Source: Strigamia acuminata (Eukaryota > Arthropoda > Chilopoda > Geophilomorpha > Linotaeniidae). From it: a stretch of 64,000 nt of DNA. Below, piece by piece: positions 26,212 to 39,000 of the stretch. The stretch spans positions 310,001-374,000 of the forward strand of contig OX442316.1 of NCBI GenBank assembly GCA_949358305.1. The letters run 5' to 3'. Numbering within the stretch: the first letter of the stretch is position 1; every line of letters begins with the position of its first letter. The notes under the pieces are model-generated. The model made no database searches. It saw only the letters and a list, made by a program, of their open reading frames with translations, and was not told where the DNA came from. The position numbers and the translations under genes are program-made.

Positions 26212-27174
26212 TTAGAATATCAAATGTTTGGCCAATCGAGGATGACCAAAAATTTGAGCGGTTTTTGTGTACGTAAATAAAACGTGACACAATATTCTGC
26301 ACAGTTTGAAAATAATTGACGGTTCGTTTTGCAACAAAGCACGCCAATAAACTCTTTTGAAAACAATTGACGGTTCGTTTTGCAACAAAACACGCCAATA
26401 ACTCCTAACATTAAATTTTGACTCTACTGACAGCTTATTCAACTTGAAACTAGTCAGTTCTACTCGAAATAAATCTAATCTCCCCCGCTTATGGCGGTTA
26501 TAGTGGAGAACTAAGCATGCAATGAAAAAACACTTCAAAAGTTGTAAAATAGACACTTTATCGAAATTTTCCCGAAAACCAACAAATGCAACTACCAAAA
26601 TCCCATAAAGACACTTGATACAGTTCCCCTTAATAACCAAAATCTCCAAAATTTCAATTTCATAAGGCAAAACACTGTAAAATGCAATTATTCCAGGGGC
26701 GAATCCGCTTTCCAACACGACGCGTTGTGTTATCCAGTGTTGTGACCTTGAACTCCAACTGCATGCACACTTTTGTTCGTTTTCGCCGCCAAAGAAGTCC
26801 CCGTCGTAACTTCTGTCACGTTGAACGTTGACTCTTGACATGGGTGACGAAACACGAACGTATTGTTCCTCCGTCGCACCAAACACTTTTTCAAACGTAT
26901 TGATGATGCACTGGAAAAACTCACGAATTGCAGACGGAATCCTGGTCACGGCTACCAAAGGCTTCGTATCTGTGTTGCAGGTCAACAAGACAGATAGAAA
27001 GGAATGGCGATGCGTATCCAAATTCAAGACACTTGAGCTCGCCCAAGGTCGTATGGCGTGGCTAGTACGAAAATCGCACTGGAGAGCAATAAATCCGCAA
27101 CAAATGGCATTGTTGTACCGCTGGAACAATGTGGAGAACACCTGCACCAAGTATCCAATAGGTGGCGGAAACAT
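26212..27174 (-). CDS. Leader ORF spanning 5' LTR, primer site and leader, element 1 (hypothetical)
   Basis: This frame of 320 codons has an ATG at 27174. It starts inside the 5' LTR (about 67 codons), reads through the LTR end and putative primer site, and ends before gag. I recognise no domain. Its middle part matches the leader ORF of element 2 (40900-41751) in the same frame: VTRI-SA-RE, YVRVSS, a GD pair, ITQR-VL and FAPG-IAF. Nucleotides there differ mostly without breaking the frame. A 51-bp in-frame tandem duplication (26305-26406) adds 17 residues. It may be a small accessory protein, an upstream regulatory ORF, or a chance frame in a conserved leader RNA. Conservation favours some function but does not prove translation. 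Confidence 0.4.
   Translation of the reverse strand: MFPPPIGYLVQVFSTLFQRYNNAICCGFIALQCDFRTSHAIRPWASSSVLNLDTHRHSFLSVLLTCNTDTKPLVAVTRIPSAIREFFQCIINTFEKVFGATEEQYVRVSSPMSRVNVQRDRSYDGDFFGGENEQKCACSWSSRSQHWITQRVVLESGFAPGIIAFYSVLPYEIEILEILVIKGNCIKCLYGILVVAFVGFRENFDKVSILQLLKCFFIACLVLHYNRHKRGRLDLFRVELTSFKLNKLSVESKFNVRSYWRVLLQNEPSIVFKRVYWRALLQNEPSIIFKLCRILCHVLFTYTKTAQIFGHPRLAKHLIF
26305..26406 (-). repeat. Two 51-bp tandem repeats, in frame with the leader ORF
   Basis: TTTGAAAA-AATTGACGG and GCAACAAA-CACGCCAATAA recur exactly 51 bp (17 codons) apart, as 26305-26355 and 26356-26406. The period keeps the leader reading frame open. Confidence 0.85.
26939..26957 (-). promoter_or_regulatory. Candidate primer-binding site, element 1
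   Basis: In sense the site reads TGGTAGCCGTGACCAGGAT, 15 nt from the 5' LTR end. Element 2 has TGGTGCACGTGACCAGGAT at the same 15-nt spacing (41066-41084). A TGG start and a long conserved tail fit a tRNA 3' end, but I could not assign the tRNA. The 15-nt gap is longer than usual. Confidence 0.5.
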
Positions 27175-27397
27175 AAGTTGGCCTGAGAATTTTTAAACTA
27201 CTCACTACACATTGAATGTGTTTGAAAATAAACCTAAAACAAGAGCTAATAAAACACAACACATTTATTCAAAGGTTGGTTAATAACTGAAGAAATTACA
27301 GCAATTAGATTGGTTCTTAGAGAACCGCACATGCGCAGTACCGAATATGGCACGCGCCAGGCCGATAGCGGCGAAATACAGATACACGAAAGATTCC

Positions 27398-27411
27398 GTT
27401 ACCATGGTAAC
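27398..27411. promoter_or_regulatory. RFX X-box-like palindrome in 5' LTR, element 1
   Basis: GTTACCATGGTAAC is a perfect 14-bp palindrome matching the X-box pattern bound by RFX transcription factors (GTNRCC...RGYAAC). The matching position of element 2 holds GTTGCTATGACAAC (40609-40622), so the half-sites are kept while other bases changed. Binding is inferred from the motif. Confidence 0.55.
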
Positions 27412-27769
27412 GGAGGAAACAAGATTACGGCAAAGTTGGCATTTGCTTAAAAATGCACTAAAAATACATTGAATTACATTGAAATGACCACAAGAATGCG
27501 GTGAACAAAAAAGCTAATCACAACAATGTCCAAAAACACGTTAAACAATGAGATATTTGCAATAAACCGATCTCGGAAAGAAAGGATTGACGATAGCCAA
27601 TCACAGGCCAGGAAAATTACATAACGATCACATTTGAATTTCGATCTGTACAAAAGCACAAAATTATCAAAGAATACATACTGAATAATAACGCAATGTA
27701 ATAGTAAATGCAAATTATGTGATATAAAATACAAAAATAACGGTTACATTGTGTAATCGTCGCTTGGGA

Positions 27770-27835
27770 CAAACATGGCGACCGGCGAACATAACAAAGG
27801 TGTTGGATCAAACATGGCGTCCGGCGAACATAACA
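27770..27835 (-). promoter_or_regulatory. Paired CGCCATGTTT (YY1-like) repeats in 5' LTR, element 1
   Basis: Two 27-bp repeats, 39 bp apart start to start, each contain CGCCATGTTT in sense, which fits the YY1/Pho core GCCATNTT. Sense upstream of each core is TGTTATGTTCGCCGG. Element 2 has the same pair at the same 39-bp spacing (40190-40250). YY1-type sites often lie at transcription starts, so this may mark the LTR start site. Confidence 0.5.
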
Positions 27836-28533
27836 TCGGCGGCAAAACTACATGTAAAATGAATGTAAAAACACTAAATGTAAATAATCAATAAAGTATC
27901 GATTAAATTATAAGAATAATTATCAATTCTCTTCACAAAACATCGGAATAAAATACACAGATTGAATAAATACGAATTTATCGGCCAAACGAACATTCCC
28001 GGCTGCGCTTTTATGGCAGACGGAAACAAACGTTCAAACCAATCAAACGGAACTTCCAAAGCAGTTTTGATGCATCTAGATAGAAAGAGCATGCTTGAAT
28101 TAGTCTAAACGAATGCTTAATAAAATTCCAAGGGATTTGAAAAGTACTAAACAAAAGGTTAGAAGACGGAACCGTAACTTTACGGGAAACAGAAAAATGA
28201 CGTCACTAGCATCGCAAATGTATGCTAGGGAACGAAAATTGCACCAAAACAGTTCGGAATCAACACAAACTCTCAAAAAACAAGTGAATAAGTCAATAAA
28301 TGCACGGAATAAGATATTTGAAATCAATACAAAGCATAAACACTACTAAATATTGAAAAGTATGAATAAAAATCAAGTCAAAACACTTTAATAAGCAATA
28401 AAAATCTGAAAAGTGAAAAAATACCAATTAGGCAAAGGAAATTAAAACACTTAAAGATTTTAATCAACTCAAAGTAAATGGTAAAAATATTGACAATAAA
28501 ATAGCACAACAATTTCTACGCTGTCTTGCAACA

Positions 28534-28537
28534 ACTT
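28534..28537. repeat. Target-site duplication ACTT, right copy, element 1
   Basis: ACTT directly follows the LTR end GCAACA and continues as AGCACAAACACC, the normal satellite sequence. It matches 19111-19114. Confidence 0.93.
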
Positions 28538-31500
28538 AGCACAAACACCACAAGACCAATGTCTCTGAATGTTCAGAAATAGTGTTTAAACCTTAGTAGA
28601 AGGCTCCAATGTAAGTTTTAGAAACATCCAACCAATGATTTGGAAGAATAGACTTTTGATCTCATCACAGTTGACTTAGCACAAACACCACAAGACCAAT
28701 GTCTCTGAACGTTCAGAAATAGTGTTTAAACCTTAGTAGAAGGCTCCAATGTAAGTTTTAGAAACATTCAACCGATGATTTGGGAGAATAGACTTTTGAT
28801 CTCATCACAGTTGACTTAGCACAAACACCACAAGATTAATGTCTCTGAATGTTCAGAAATAGTATTTAAACCTTAGTAGAAGGCTCCAATGTAAGTTTTA
28901 GAAACATCCAACCAATGATTTGAGAGAATAGACTTTTGATCTCATCACAGTTGACTTAGCACAAACACCACAGGTCCAATGTCTCTGAATGTTCAGAAAT
29001 AGTGTTTAAACCTTAGTAGAAGGCTCCAATGTAAGTTTTAGAAACATCCAACCAATGATTTGGGAGAATAGACTTTTGATCTCATCACAGTTGACTTAGC
29101 ACAAACACCACAAGACCAATGTCTCTGAACATTCAGAAATAGTGTTTAAACCTTAGTAGAAGCCTTCAATATAAGTTTTAGCAACACCCAAGCATTAAAT
29201 TTTGAAAAAAAAATTTTGAGCTTATTTCACATCGCAGTTGACTTAGCACAAACACCACAAGACCAATGTCTCTGAATGTTCAGAAATAGTGTTTAAACCT
29301 TAGTAGAAGGCTCCAATGTAAGTTTTAGAAACATCCAACCAATGATTTGGGAGAATAGACTTTTGATCTCATCACAGTTGACTTAGCACAAACACCACAA
29401 GACCAATGTCTCTGAATGTTCAGAAATAGTGTTTAAACCTTAGTAGAAGGCTCCAATGTAAGTTTTAGAAACATCCAACCGATGATTTGGGAGAATCGAC
29501 TTTTGATCTCATCACAGTTGACTTAGCACAAACACCACAAGACCAATGTCTCTGAATGTTCAGAAATAGTGTTTAAACCTTAGTAGAAGGTTCCAATGTA
29601 AGTTTTAGAAACATCCAACCAATGATTTGGGAGAATAGACTTTTGATCTCATCACAGTTGACTTAGCACAAACACCACAAGACCAATGTCTCTGAACGTT
29701 CAGAAATAGTGTTTAAACCTTAGTAGAAGCCTTCAATATAAGTTTTAGCAACACCCAAGCATTAAATTTTGAAAAAAAAATTTTGAGCTCATTTCACATC
29801 GCAGTTGACTTAGCACAAACACCACAAGACCAATGTCTCTGAATGTTCAGAAATAGTGTTTAAACCTTAGTAGAAGGCTCCAATGTAAGTTTTAGAAACA
29901 TCCAACCAATGATTTGGGAGAATAGACTTTTGATCTCATCACAGTTGACTTAGCACAAACACCACAAGACCAATGTCTCTGAACGTTCAGAAATAGTGTT
30001 TAAACCTTAGTAGAAGGCTCCAATGTAAGTTTTAGAAACATCCAACCAATGATTTGGGAGAATAAACTTTTGATCTCATCACAGTTGACTTAGCACAAAC
30101 ACCACAAGACCAATGTCTCTGAATGTTCAGAAATAGTGTTTAAACCTTAGTAGAAGCCTTCAATATAAGTTTTAGCAACACCCAAGCAATAAAATTTGAA
30201 AAAAAAATTTTGAGCTTATTTCACATCGCAGTTGACTTAGCACAAACACCAGAAGACCAATGTCTCTGAATGTTCAGAAATAGTGTTTAAACCTTAGTAG
30301 AAGCCTCCAATGTAAGTTTTAGAAACATCCAACCAATGATTTGGGAGAATAGACTTTTGATCTCATCACAGTTGACTTAACACAAACACCACAAGACCAA
30401 TGTCTCTGAACGTTCAGAAATAGTGTTTAAACTTTAGTAGAAGGCTCCAATGTAAGTTTTAGAAACATCCAACCAATGATTTGGGAGAATAGACTTTTGA
30501 TCTCATCACAGTTGACTTAGCACAAACACCACAAGTCCAATGTCTCTGAATGTTTAGAAATAGTGTTTAAACCTTAGTAGAAGCCTTCAATATAAGTTTT
30601 AGCAACACCCAAGCAATAAATTTTGAAAAAAAAATTTTGAGCTTATTTCACATCGCAGTTGACTTAGCACAAACACCACAAGACCAATGTCTCTGAATGT
30701 TCAGAAATAGTGTTTAAACCTTAGTAGAAGGCTCCAATGTAAGTTTTAGAAACATCCAACCGATAATTTGGAAGAATAGACTTTTGATCTCATCGCAGTT
30801 GACTTAGCACAAACACCACAAGACCAATGTTTCTGAATGTTCAGAAATAGTGTTTAAACCTTAGTAGAAGGCTCTAATGTAAGTTTTAGAAACATTCAAC
30901 CGATGATTTGGGAGAATAGACTTTTGATCTCATCACAGTTGACTTAGCACAAACACCACAAGTCCAATGTCTCTGAATGTTCAGAAATAGTGTTTAAACC
31001 TTAGTAGAAGCCTTCAATATAAGTTTTAGCAACACCCAAGCATTAAATTTTGAAAAAAAAATTTTGAGCTCATTTCACATCGCAGTTGACTTAGCACAAA
31101 CACCACAAGACCAATGTCTCTGAATGTTCAGAAATAGTGTTTAAACCTTAGTAGAAGCCTTCAATATAAGTTTTAGCAACACCCAAGCAATAAAATTTGA
31201 AAAAAAAATTTTGAGCTTATTTCACATCGCAGTTGACTTAGCACAAACACCACAAGACCAATGTCTCTAAATGTTCAGAAATAGTGTTTAAACCTTAGTA
31301 GAAGGCTCCAATGTAAGTTTTAGAAACATCCAACCAATGATTTGGGAGAATAGACTTTTGATCTCATCACAGTTGACTTAGCACAAACACCACAAGACCA
31401 ATGTCTCTGAATGTTCAGAAATAGTGTTTAAACCTTAGTAGAAGGCTCCAATGTAAGTTTTAGAAACATCCAACCGATGATTTGGGCGAATAGACTTTTG

Positions 31501-32242
31501 ATCTCATCACAGTTGACTTAGCACAAACACCACAAGACCAATGTCTCTGAATGTTCAGAAATAGTGTTTAAACCTTAGTAGAAGGCTCCAATGTAAGTTT
31601 TAGAAACATTCAACCGATGATTTGGGAGAACAGATTTTTGATCTCATCACAGTTGACTTAGCACAAACACCACAAGACCAATGTCTCTGAATGTTCAGAA
31701 ATAGTGTTTAAACCTTAGTAGAAGGCTCCAATGTAAGTTTTAGAAACATTCAACCGATGATTTGGGAGAATAGACTTTTGATCTCATCACAGTTGACTTA
31801 GCACAAACACCACAAGACCAATGTCTCTGAATGTTCAGAAATAGTGTTTAAACCTTAGTAGAAGGCTCCAATGTAAGTTTTAGAAACATCCAACCAATGA
31901 TTTGGGAGAATAGACTTTTGATCTCATCACAGTTGACTTAGCACAAACACCACAAGACCAATGTCTCTGAATGTTCAGAAATAGTGTTTAAACCTTAGTA
32001 GAAGGCTCCAATGTAAGTTTTAGAAACATTCAACCGATGATTTGGGAGAATAGACTTTTGATCTCATCACAGTTGACTTAGCACAAACACCACAAGACCA
32101 ATGTCTCTGAATGTTCAGAAATAGTGTTTAAAACTTAGTAGAAGGCTCCAATGTAAGTTTTAGAAACATCCAACCAATGATTTGGGAGAATAGACTTTTG
32201 ATCTCATCACAGTTGACTTAGCACAAACACCACAAGACCAAT

Positions 32243-34818
32243 GTTTCTGAATGTTCAGAAATAGTGTTTAAACCTTAGTAGAAGGCTCTAATGTAAGTTT
32301 TAGAAACATTCAACCGATGATTTGGGAGAATAGACTTTTGATCTCATCACAGTTGACTTAGCACAAACACCACAAGTCCAATGTCTCTGAATGTTCAGAA
32401 ATAGTGTTTAAACCTTAGTAGAAGCCTTCAATATAAGTTTTAGCAACACCCAAGCATTAAATTTTGAAAAAAAAATTTTGAGCTCATTTCACATCGCAGT
32501 TGACTTAGCACAAACACCACAAGACCAATGTCTCTGAATGTTCAGAAATAGTGTTTAAACCTTAGTAGAAGCCTTCAATATAAGTTTTAGCAACACCCAA
32601 GCAATAAAATTTGAAAAAAAAATTTTGAGCTTATTTCACATCGCAGTTGACTTAGCACAAACACCACAAGACCAATGTCTCTAAATGTTCAGAAATAGTG
32701 TTTAAACCTTAGTAGAAGGCTCCAATGTAAGTTTTAGAAACATCCAACCAATGATTTGGGAGAATAGACTTTTGATCTCATCACAGTTGACTTAGCACAA
32801 ACACCACAAGACCAATGTCTCTGAACGTTCAGAAATAGTGTTTAAACCTTAGTAGAAGCCTTCAATATAAGTTTTAGCAACACCCGAGCATTAAATTTTG
32901 AAAAAAAAATTTTGAGCTCATTTCACATCGCAGTTGACTTAGCACAAACACCACAAGACCAATGTCTCTGAATGTTCAGAAATAGTGTTTAAACCTTAGT
33001 AGAAGGCTCCAATGTAAGTTTTAGAAACATCCAACCAATGATTTGGGAGAATAGACTTTTGATCTCATCACAGTTGACTTAACACAAACACCACAAGACC
33101 AATGTCTCTGAACGTTCAGAAATAGTGTTTAAACTTTAGTAGAAGGCTCCAATGTAAGTTTTAGAAACATCCAACCAATGATTTGGGAGAATAGACTTTT
33201 GATCTCATCACAGTTGACTTAGCACAAACACCACAAGTCCAATGTCTCTGAATGTTTAGAAATAGTGTTTAAACCTTAGTAGAAGCCTTCAATATAAGTT
33301 TTAGCAACACCCAAGCAATAAATTTTGAAAAAAAAATTTTGAGCTTATTTCACATCGCAGTTGACTTAGCACAAACACCACAAGACCAATGTCTCTGAAT
33401 GTTCAGAAATAGTGTTTAAACCTTAGTAGAAGGCTCCAATGTAAGTTTTAGAAACATCCAACCGATAATTTGGAAGAATAGACTTTTGATCTCATCACAG
33501 TTGACTTAGCACAAACACCACAAGACCAATGTTTCTGAATGTTCAGAAATAGTGTTTAAACCTTAGTAGAAGGCTCTAATGTAAGTTTTAGAAACATTCA
33601 ACCGATGATTTGGGAGAATAGACTTTTGATCTCATCACAGTTGACTTAGCACAAACACCACAAGTCCAATGTCTCTGAATGTTCAGAAATAGTGTTTAAA
33701 CCTTAGTAGAAGCCTTCAATATAAGTTTTAGCAACACCCAAGCATTAAATTTTGAAAAAAAAATTTTGAGCTCATTTCACATCGCAGTTGACTTAGCACA
33801 AACACCACAAGCCCAATGTCTCTGAATGTTCAGAAATAGTGTTTAAACCTTAGTAGAAGCCTTCAATATAAGTTTTAGCAACACCCAAGCAATAAAATTT
33901 GAAAAAAAAATTTTGAGCTTATTTCACATCGCAGTTGACTTAGCACAAACACCACAAGACCAATGTCTCTAAATGTTCAGAAATAGTGTTTAAACCTTAG
34001 TAGAAGGCTCCAATGTAAGTTTTAGAAACATCCAACCAATGATTTGGGAGAATAGACTTTTGATCTCATCACAGTTGACTTAGCACAAACACCACAAGAC
34101 CAATGTCTCTGAACGTTCAGAAATAGTGTTTAAACCTTAGTAGAAGCCTTCAATATAAGTTTTAGCAACACCCGAGCATTAAATTTTGAAAAAAAAATTT
34201 TGAGCTCATTTCACATCGCAGTTGACTTAGCACAAACACCACAAGACCAATGTCTCTGAATGTTCAGAAATAGTGTTTAAACCTTAGTAGAAGGCTCCAA
34301 TGTAAGTTTTAGAAACATCCAACCAATGATTTGGGAGAATAGACTTTTGATCTCATCACAGTTGACTTAACACAAACACCACAAGACCAATGTCTCTGAA
34401 CGTTCAGAAATAGTGTTTAAACTTTAGTAGAAGGCTCCAATGTAAGTTTTAGAAACATCCAACCAATGATTTGGGAGAATAGACTTTTGATCTCATCACA
34501 GTTGACTTAGCACAAACACCACAAGTCCAATGTCTCTGAATGTTTAGAAATAGTGTTTAAACCTTAGTAGAAGCCTTCAATATAAGTTTTAGCAACACCC
34601 AAGCAATAAATTTTGAAAAAAAAATTTTGAGCTTATTTCACATCGCAGTTGACTTAGCACAAACACCACAAGACCAATGTCTCTGAATGTTCAGAAATAG
34701 TGTTTAAACCTTAGTAGAAGGCTCCAATGTAAGTTTTAGAAACATCCAACCAATGATTTGGGAGAATAGACTTTTGATCTCATCACAGTTGACTTAGCAC
34801 AAACACCACAAGACCAAT
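32243..34818. repeat. Two tandem ~1288-bp (9-monomer) higher-order units
   Basis: GACCAATGTTTCTG (32243 and 33531), the private variant CACCCGAGCATT (32881 and 34169) and GACTTAACAC (33081 and 34369) all recur at 1288 bp. The length fits five 140-bp and four 147-bp monomers. The boundaries are approximate. Confidence 0.75.
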
Positions 34819-34866
34819 GTCTCTGAATGTTCAGAAATAGTGTTTAAACCTTAGTAGAAGCCTTCA

Positions 34867-36014
34867 ATATAAGTTTTAGCAACACCCAAGCAATAAAATT
34901 TGAAAAAAAAATTTTGAGCTTATTTTACATCGCAGTTGACTTAGCACAAACACCACAAGACCAATGTCTCTAAATGTTCGGAAATAGTGTTTAAACCTTA
35001 GTAGAAGGCTCCAATGTAAGTTTTAGAAACATCCAACCAATGATTTGGGAGAATAGACTTTTGATCTCATCACAGTTGACTTAGCACAAACACCACAAGA
35101 CCAATGTCTCTGAACGTTCAGAAATAGTGTTTAAACCTTAGTAGAAGCCTTCAATATAAGTTTTAGCAACACCCAAGCATTAAATTTTGAAAAAAAAATT
35201 TTGAACTCATTTCACATCGCAGTTGACTTAGCACAAACACCACAAGACCAATGTCTCTGAATGTTCAGAAATAGTGTTTAAACCTTAGTAGAAGGCTCCA
35301 ATGTAAGTTTTAGAAACATCCAACCAATGATTTGGGAGAATAGACTTTTGATCTCATCACAGTTGACTTAGCACAAACACCACAAGACCAATGTCTCTGA
35401 ACGTTCAGAAATAGTGTTTAAACCTTAGTAGAAGGCTCCAATATAAGTTTTAGCAACACCCAAGCAATAAAATTTGAAAAAAAAATTTTGAGCTTATTTT
35501 ACATCGCAGTTGACTTAGCACAAACACCACAAGACCAATGTCTCTAAATGTTCGGAAATAGTGTTTAAACCTTAGTAGAAGGCTCCAATGTAAGTTTTAG
35601 AAACATCCAACCAATGATTTGGGAGAATAGACTTTTGATCTCATCACAGTTGACTTAGCACAAACACCACAAGACCAATGTCTCTGAACGTTCAGAAATA
35701 GTGTTTAAACCTTAGTAGAAGCCTTCAATATAAGTTTTAGCAACACCCAAGCATTAAATTTTGAAAAAAAAATTTTGAACTCATTTCACATCGCAGTTGA
35801 CTTAGCACAAACACCACAAGACCAATGTCTCTGAATGTTCAGAAATAGTGTTTAAACCTTAGTAGAAGGCTCCAATGTAAGTTTTAGAAACATCCAACCA
35901 ATGATTTGGGAGAATAGACTTTTGATCTCATCACAGTTGACTTAGCACAAACACCACAAGACCAATGTCTCTGAACGTTCAGAAATAGTGTTTAAACCTT
36001 AGTAGAAGGCTCCA
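34867..36014. repeat. Tandem 574-bp (4-monomer) duplication with chimeric junction
   Basis: The unit 34867-35440 is repeated as 35441-36014, marked by AATGTTCGGAAATAG at 34980 and 35554 and by GCTTATTTTACATCG. At the junction (35431-35450) one monomer reads GAAGGCTCCAATATAAG: type A on the left, type B on the right. This is what an unequal crossover between the two types leaves. Confidence 0.85.
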
Positions 36015-39000
36015 ATGTAAGTTTTAGAAACATCCAACCAATGATTTGGGAGAATAAACTTTTGATCTCATCACAGTTGACTTAGCACAAACACCACAAG
36101 ACCAATGTCTCTGAATGTTCAGAAATAATGTTTAAACCTTAGTAGAAGCCTTCAATATAAGTTTTAGCAACACCCAAGCAATAAAATTTGAAAAAAAAAT
36201 TTTGAGCTTATTTCACATCGCAGTTGACTTAGCACAAACACCACAAGACCAATGTCTCTGAATGTTCAGAAATAGTGTTTAAACCTTAGTAGAAGGCTCC
36301 AATGTAAGTTTTAGAAACATCCAACCAATGATTTGGGAGAATAGACTTTTGATCTCATCACAGTTGACTTAACACAAACACCACAAGACCAATGTCTCTG
36401 AACGTTCAGAAATAGTGTTTAAACTTTAGTAGAAGGCTCCAATGTAAGTTTTAGAAACATCCAACCAATGATTTGGGAGAATAAACTTTTGATCTCATCA
36501 CAGTTGACTTAGCACAAACACCACAAGTCCAATGTCTCTGAATGTTTAGAAATAGTGTTTAAACCTTAGTAGAAGCCTTCAATATAAGTTTTAGCAACAC
36601 CCAAGCAATAAATTTTGAAAAAAAAATTTTGAGCTTATTTCACATCGCAGTTGACTTAGCACAAACACCACAAGACCAATGTCTCTGAATGTTCAGAAAT
36701 AGTGTTTAAACCTTAGTAGAAGGCTCCAATGTAAGTTTTAGAAACATCCAACCGATAATTTGGGAGAATAGACTTTTGATCTCATCACAGTTGACTTAGC
36801 ACAAACACCACAAGACCAATGTTTCTGAATGTTCAGAAATAGTGTTTAAACCTTAGTAGAAGGCTCTAATGTAAGTTTTAGAAACATTCAACCGATGATT
36901 TGGGAGAATAGACTTTTGATCTCATCACAGTTGACTTAGCACAAACACCACAAGACCAATGTCTCTGAAAGTTCAGAAATAGTGTTTAAACCTTAGTAGA
37001 AGGCTCCAATGTAAGTTTTAGAAACATCCAACCGATGATTTGGTTGAATAGACTTTTGATCTCATCACAGTTGACTTAGCACAAACACCACAAGTCCAAT
37101 GTCTCTGAATGTTCAGAAATAGTGTTTAAACCTTAGTAGAAGCCTTCAATATAAGTTTTAGCAACACCCAATCATTAAATTTTGAAAAAAAAATTTTGAG
37201 CTTATTTCACATTGCAGTTGACTTAGCACAAACACCACAAGACCAATGTCTCTAAATGTTCAGAAATAGTGTTTAAACCTTAGTAGAAGGCTCCAATGTA
37301 AGTTTTAGAAACATCCAACCAATGATTTGGGAGAATAGACTTTTGATCTCATCACAGTTGACTTAGCACAAACACCACAAGACCAATGTCTCTGAATGTT
37401 CAGAAATAGTGTTTAAACCTTAGTAGAAGGCTTCAATGTAAGTTTTAGAAACATCCAACCAATGATTTGGGAGAATAGACTTTGATCTCATCACAGTTGA
37501 CTTAGCACAAACACCACAAGACCAATGTCTCTGAATGTTCAGAAATAGTGTTTAAACCTTAGTAGAAGGCTCCAATGTAAGTTTTAGAAACATCCAACCG
37601 ATGATTTGGGAGAATCGACTTTTGATCTCATCACAGTTGACTTAGCACAAACACCACAAGACCAATGTCTCTGAACGTTCAGAAATAGTGTTTAAACCTT
37701 AGTAGAAGGCTCCAATGTAAGTTTTAGAAACATCCAACCAATGATTTGGGAGAATAAACTTTTGATCTCATCACAGTTGACTTAGCACAAACACCACAAG
37801 ACCAATGTCTCTGAATGTTCAGAAATAATGTTTAAACCTTAGTATAAGCCTTCAATATAAGTTTTAGCAACACCCAAGCAATAAAATTTGAAAAAAAAAT
37901 TTTGAGCTTATTTCACATCGCAGTTGACTTAGCACAAACACCACAAGACCAATGTCTCTAAATGTTCAGAAATAGTGTTTAAACCTTAGTAGAAGGCTCC
38001 AATGTAAGTTTTAGAAACATCCAACCAATGATTTGGGAGAATAGACTTTTGATCTCATCACAGTTGACTTAGCACAAACACCACAAGACCAATGTCTCTG
38101 AATGTTCAGAAATAGTGTTTAAACCTTAGTAGAAGGCTCCAATGTAAGTTTTAGAAACATCCAACCAATGATTTGGGAGAATAGACTTTGATCTCATCAC
38201 AGTTGACTTAGCACAAACACCACAAGACCAATGTCTCTGAATGTTCAGAAATAGTGTTTAAACCTTAGTAGAAGCCTTCAATGTAAGTTTTAGCAACATC
38301 CAAGCAATGATTTGGGAGAATAGACTTTTGATCTCATCACAGTTGACTTAGCACAAACACCACAAAACCAATGTCTCTGAATGTTCAGAAATAGTGTTTA
38401 AACCTTAGTAGAAGGCTCCAATGTAAGTTTTAGAAACATCCAACCAATGATTTGGGAGAATAGACTTTTGATCTCATCACAGTTGACTTAGCACAAACAC
38501 CACAAGACCAATGTCTCTGAATGTTCAGAAATAGTGTTTAAACCTTAGTAGAAGGCTCCAATGTAAGTTTTAGAAACATCCAACCGATGATTTGGGAGAA
38601 TCGACTTTTGATCTCATCACAGTTGACTTAGCACAAACACCACAAGACCAATGTCTCTGAATGTTCAGAAATAGTGTTTAAACCTTAGTAGAAGGCTCCA
38701 ATGTAAGTTTTAGAAACATCCAACCGATGATTTGGGAGAATTGACTTTTGATCTCATCACAGTTGACTTAGCACAAACACCACAAGACCAATGTCTCTGA
38801 ATGTTCAGAAATAGTGTTTAAACCTTAGTAGAAGGCTCCAATGTAAGTTTTAGAAACATCCAACCAATGATTTGGGAGAATAGACTTTTGATCTCATCAC
38901 AGTTGACTTAGCACAAACACCACAAGACCAATGTCTCTGAACGTTCAGAAATAGTGTTTAAACCTTAGTAGAAGCCTTCAATATAAGTTTTAGCAACACC

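Larger units (their letters stand above)
19115..28533 (-). mobile_element. BEL/Pao LTR retrotransposon, element 1 (complete, minus strand)
   Basis: This complete 9419-bp element has two 1561-bp LTRs, a leader, one uninterrupted gag-pol frame and ACTT duplications on both sides. The LTRs end in the inverted repeat TGTTGC/GCAACA. They differ at only three positions that I could see (for example CTGGGGAGCA against CTGGAGAGCA, and TACACG against TACATG), so insertion was recent. Family assignment comes from the protein: DUF1759-type N-terminus, three zinc knuckles, A17/DUF1758-type protease, Pao-type reverse transcriptase and RNase H, integrase and a DUF5641-type C-terminus. No env frame is present. 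It is a relative of element 2 (39484-50373), not a copy, because LTR and leader sequences differ substantially. Confidence 0.95.
26973..28533 (-). repeat. 5' LTR of BEL/Pao element 1
   Basis: This 1561-bp LTR is the element's promoter copy because the coding strand is minus. It is flanked on its outer side by ACTT (28534-28537) and then satellite. Motif positions are those of the 3' LTR shifted by 7858: CGCCATGTTT-type repeats at 27770-27796 and 27809-27835, the X-box-like palindrome at 27398-27411 and the inverted repeat at 27312-27326. The 3' end of the LTR also encodes the start of the leader ORF. Confidence 0.95.

Noticed and set aside
26939-26957. Assigning the BEL/Pao primer to tRNA-Arg or initiator tRNA-Met.
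   Set aside because: Only part of either 3' end matches; the tail CGTGACCAGGAT fits none that I can recall with confidence.
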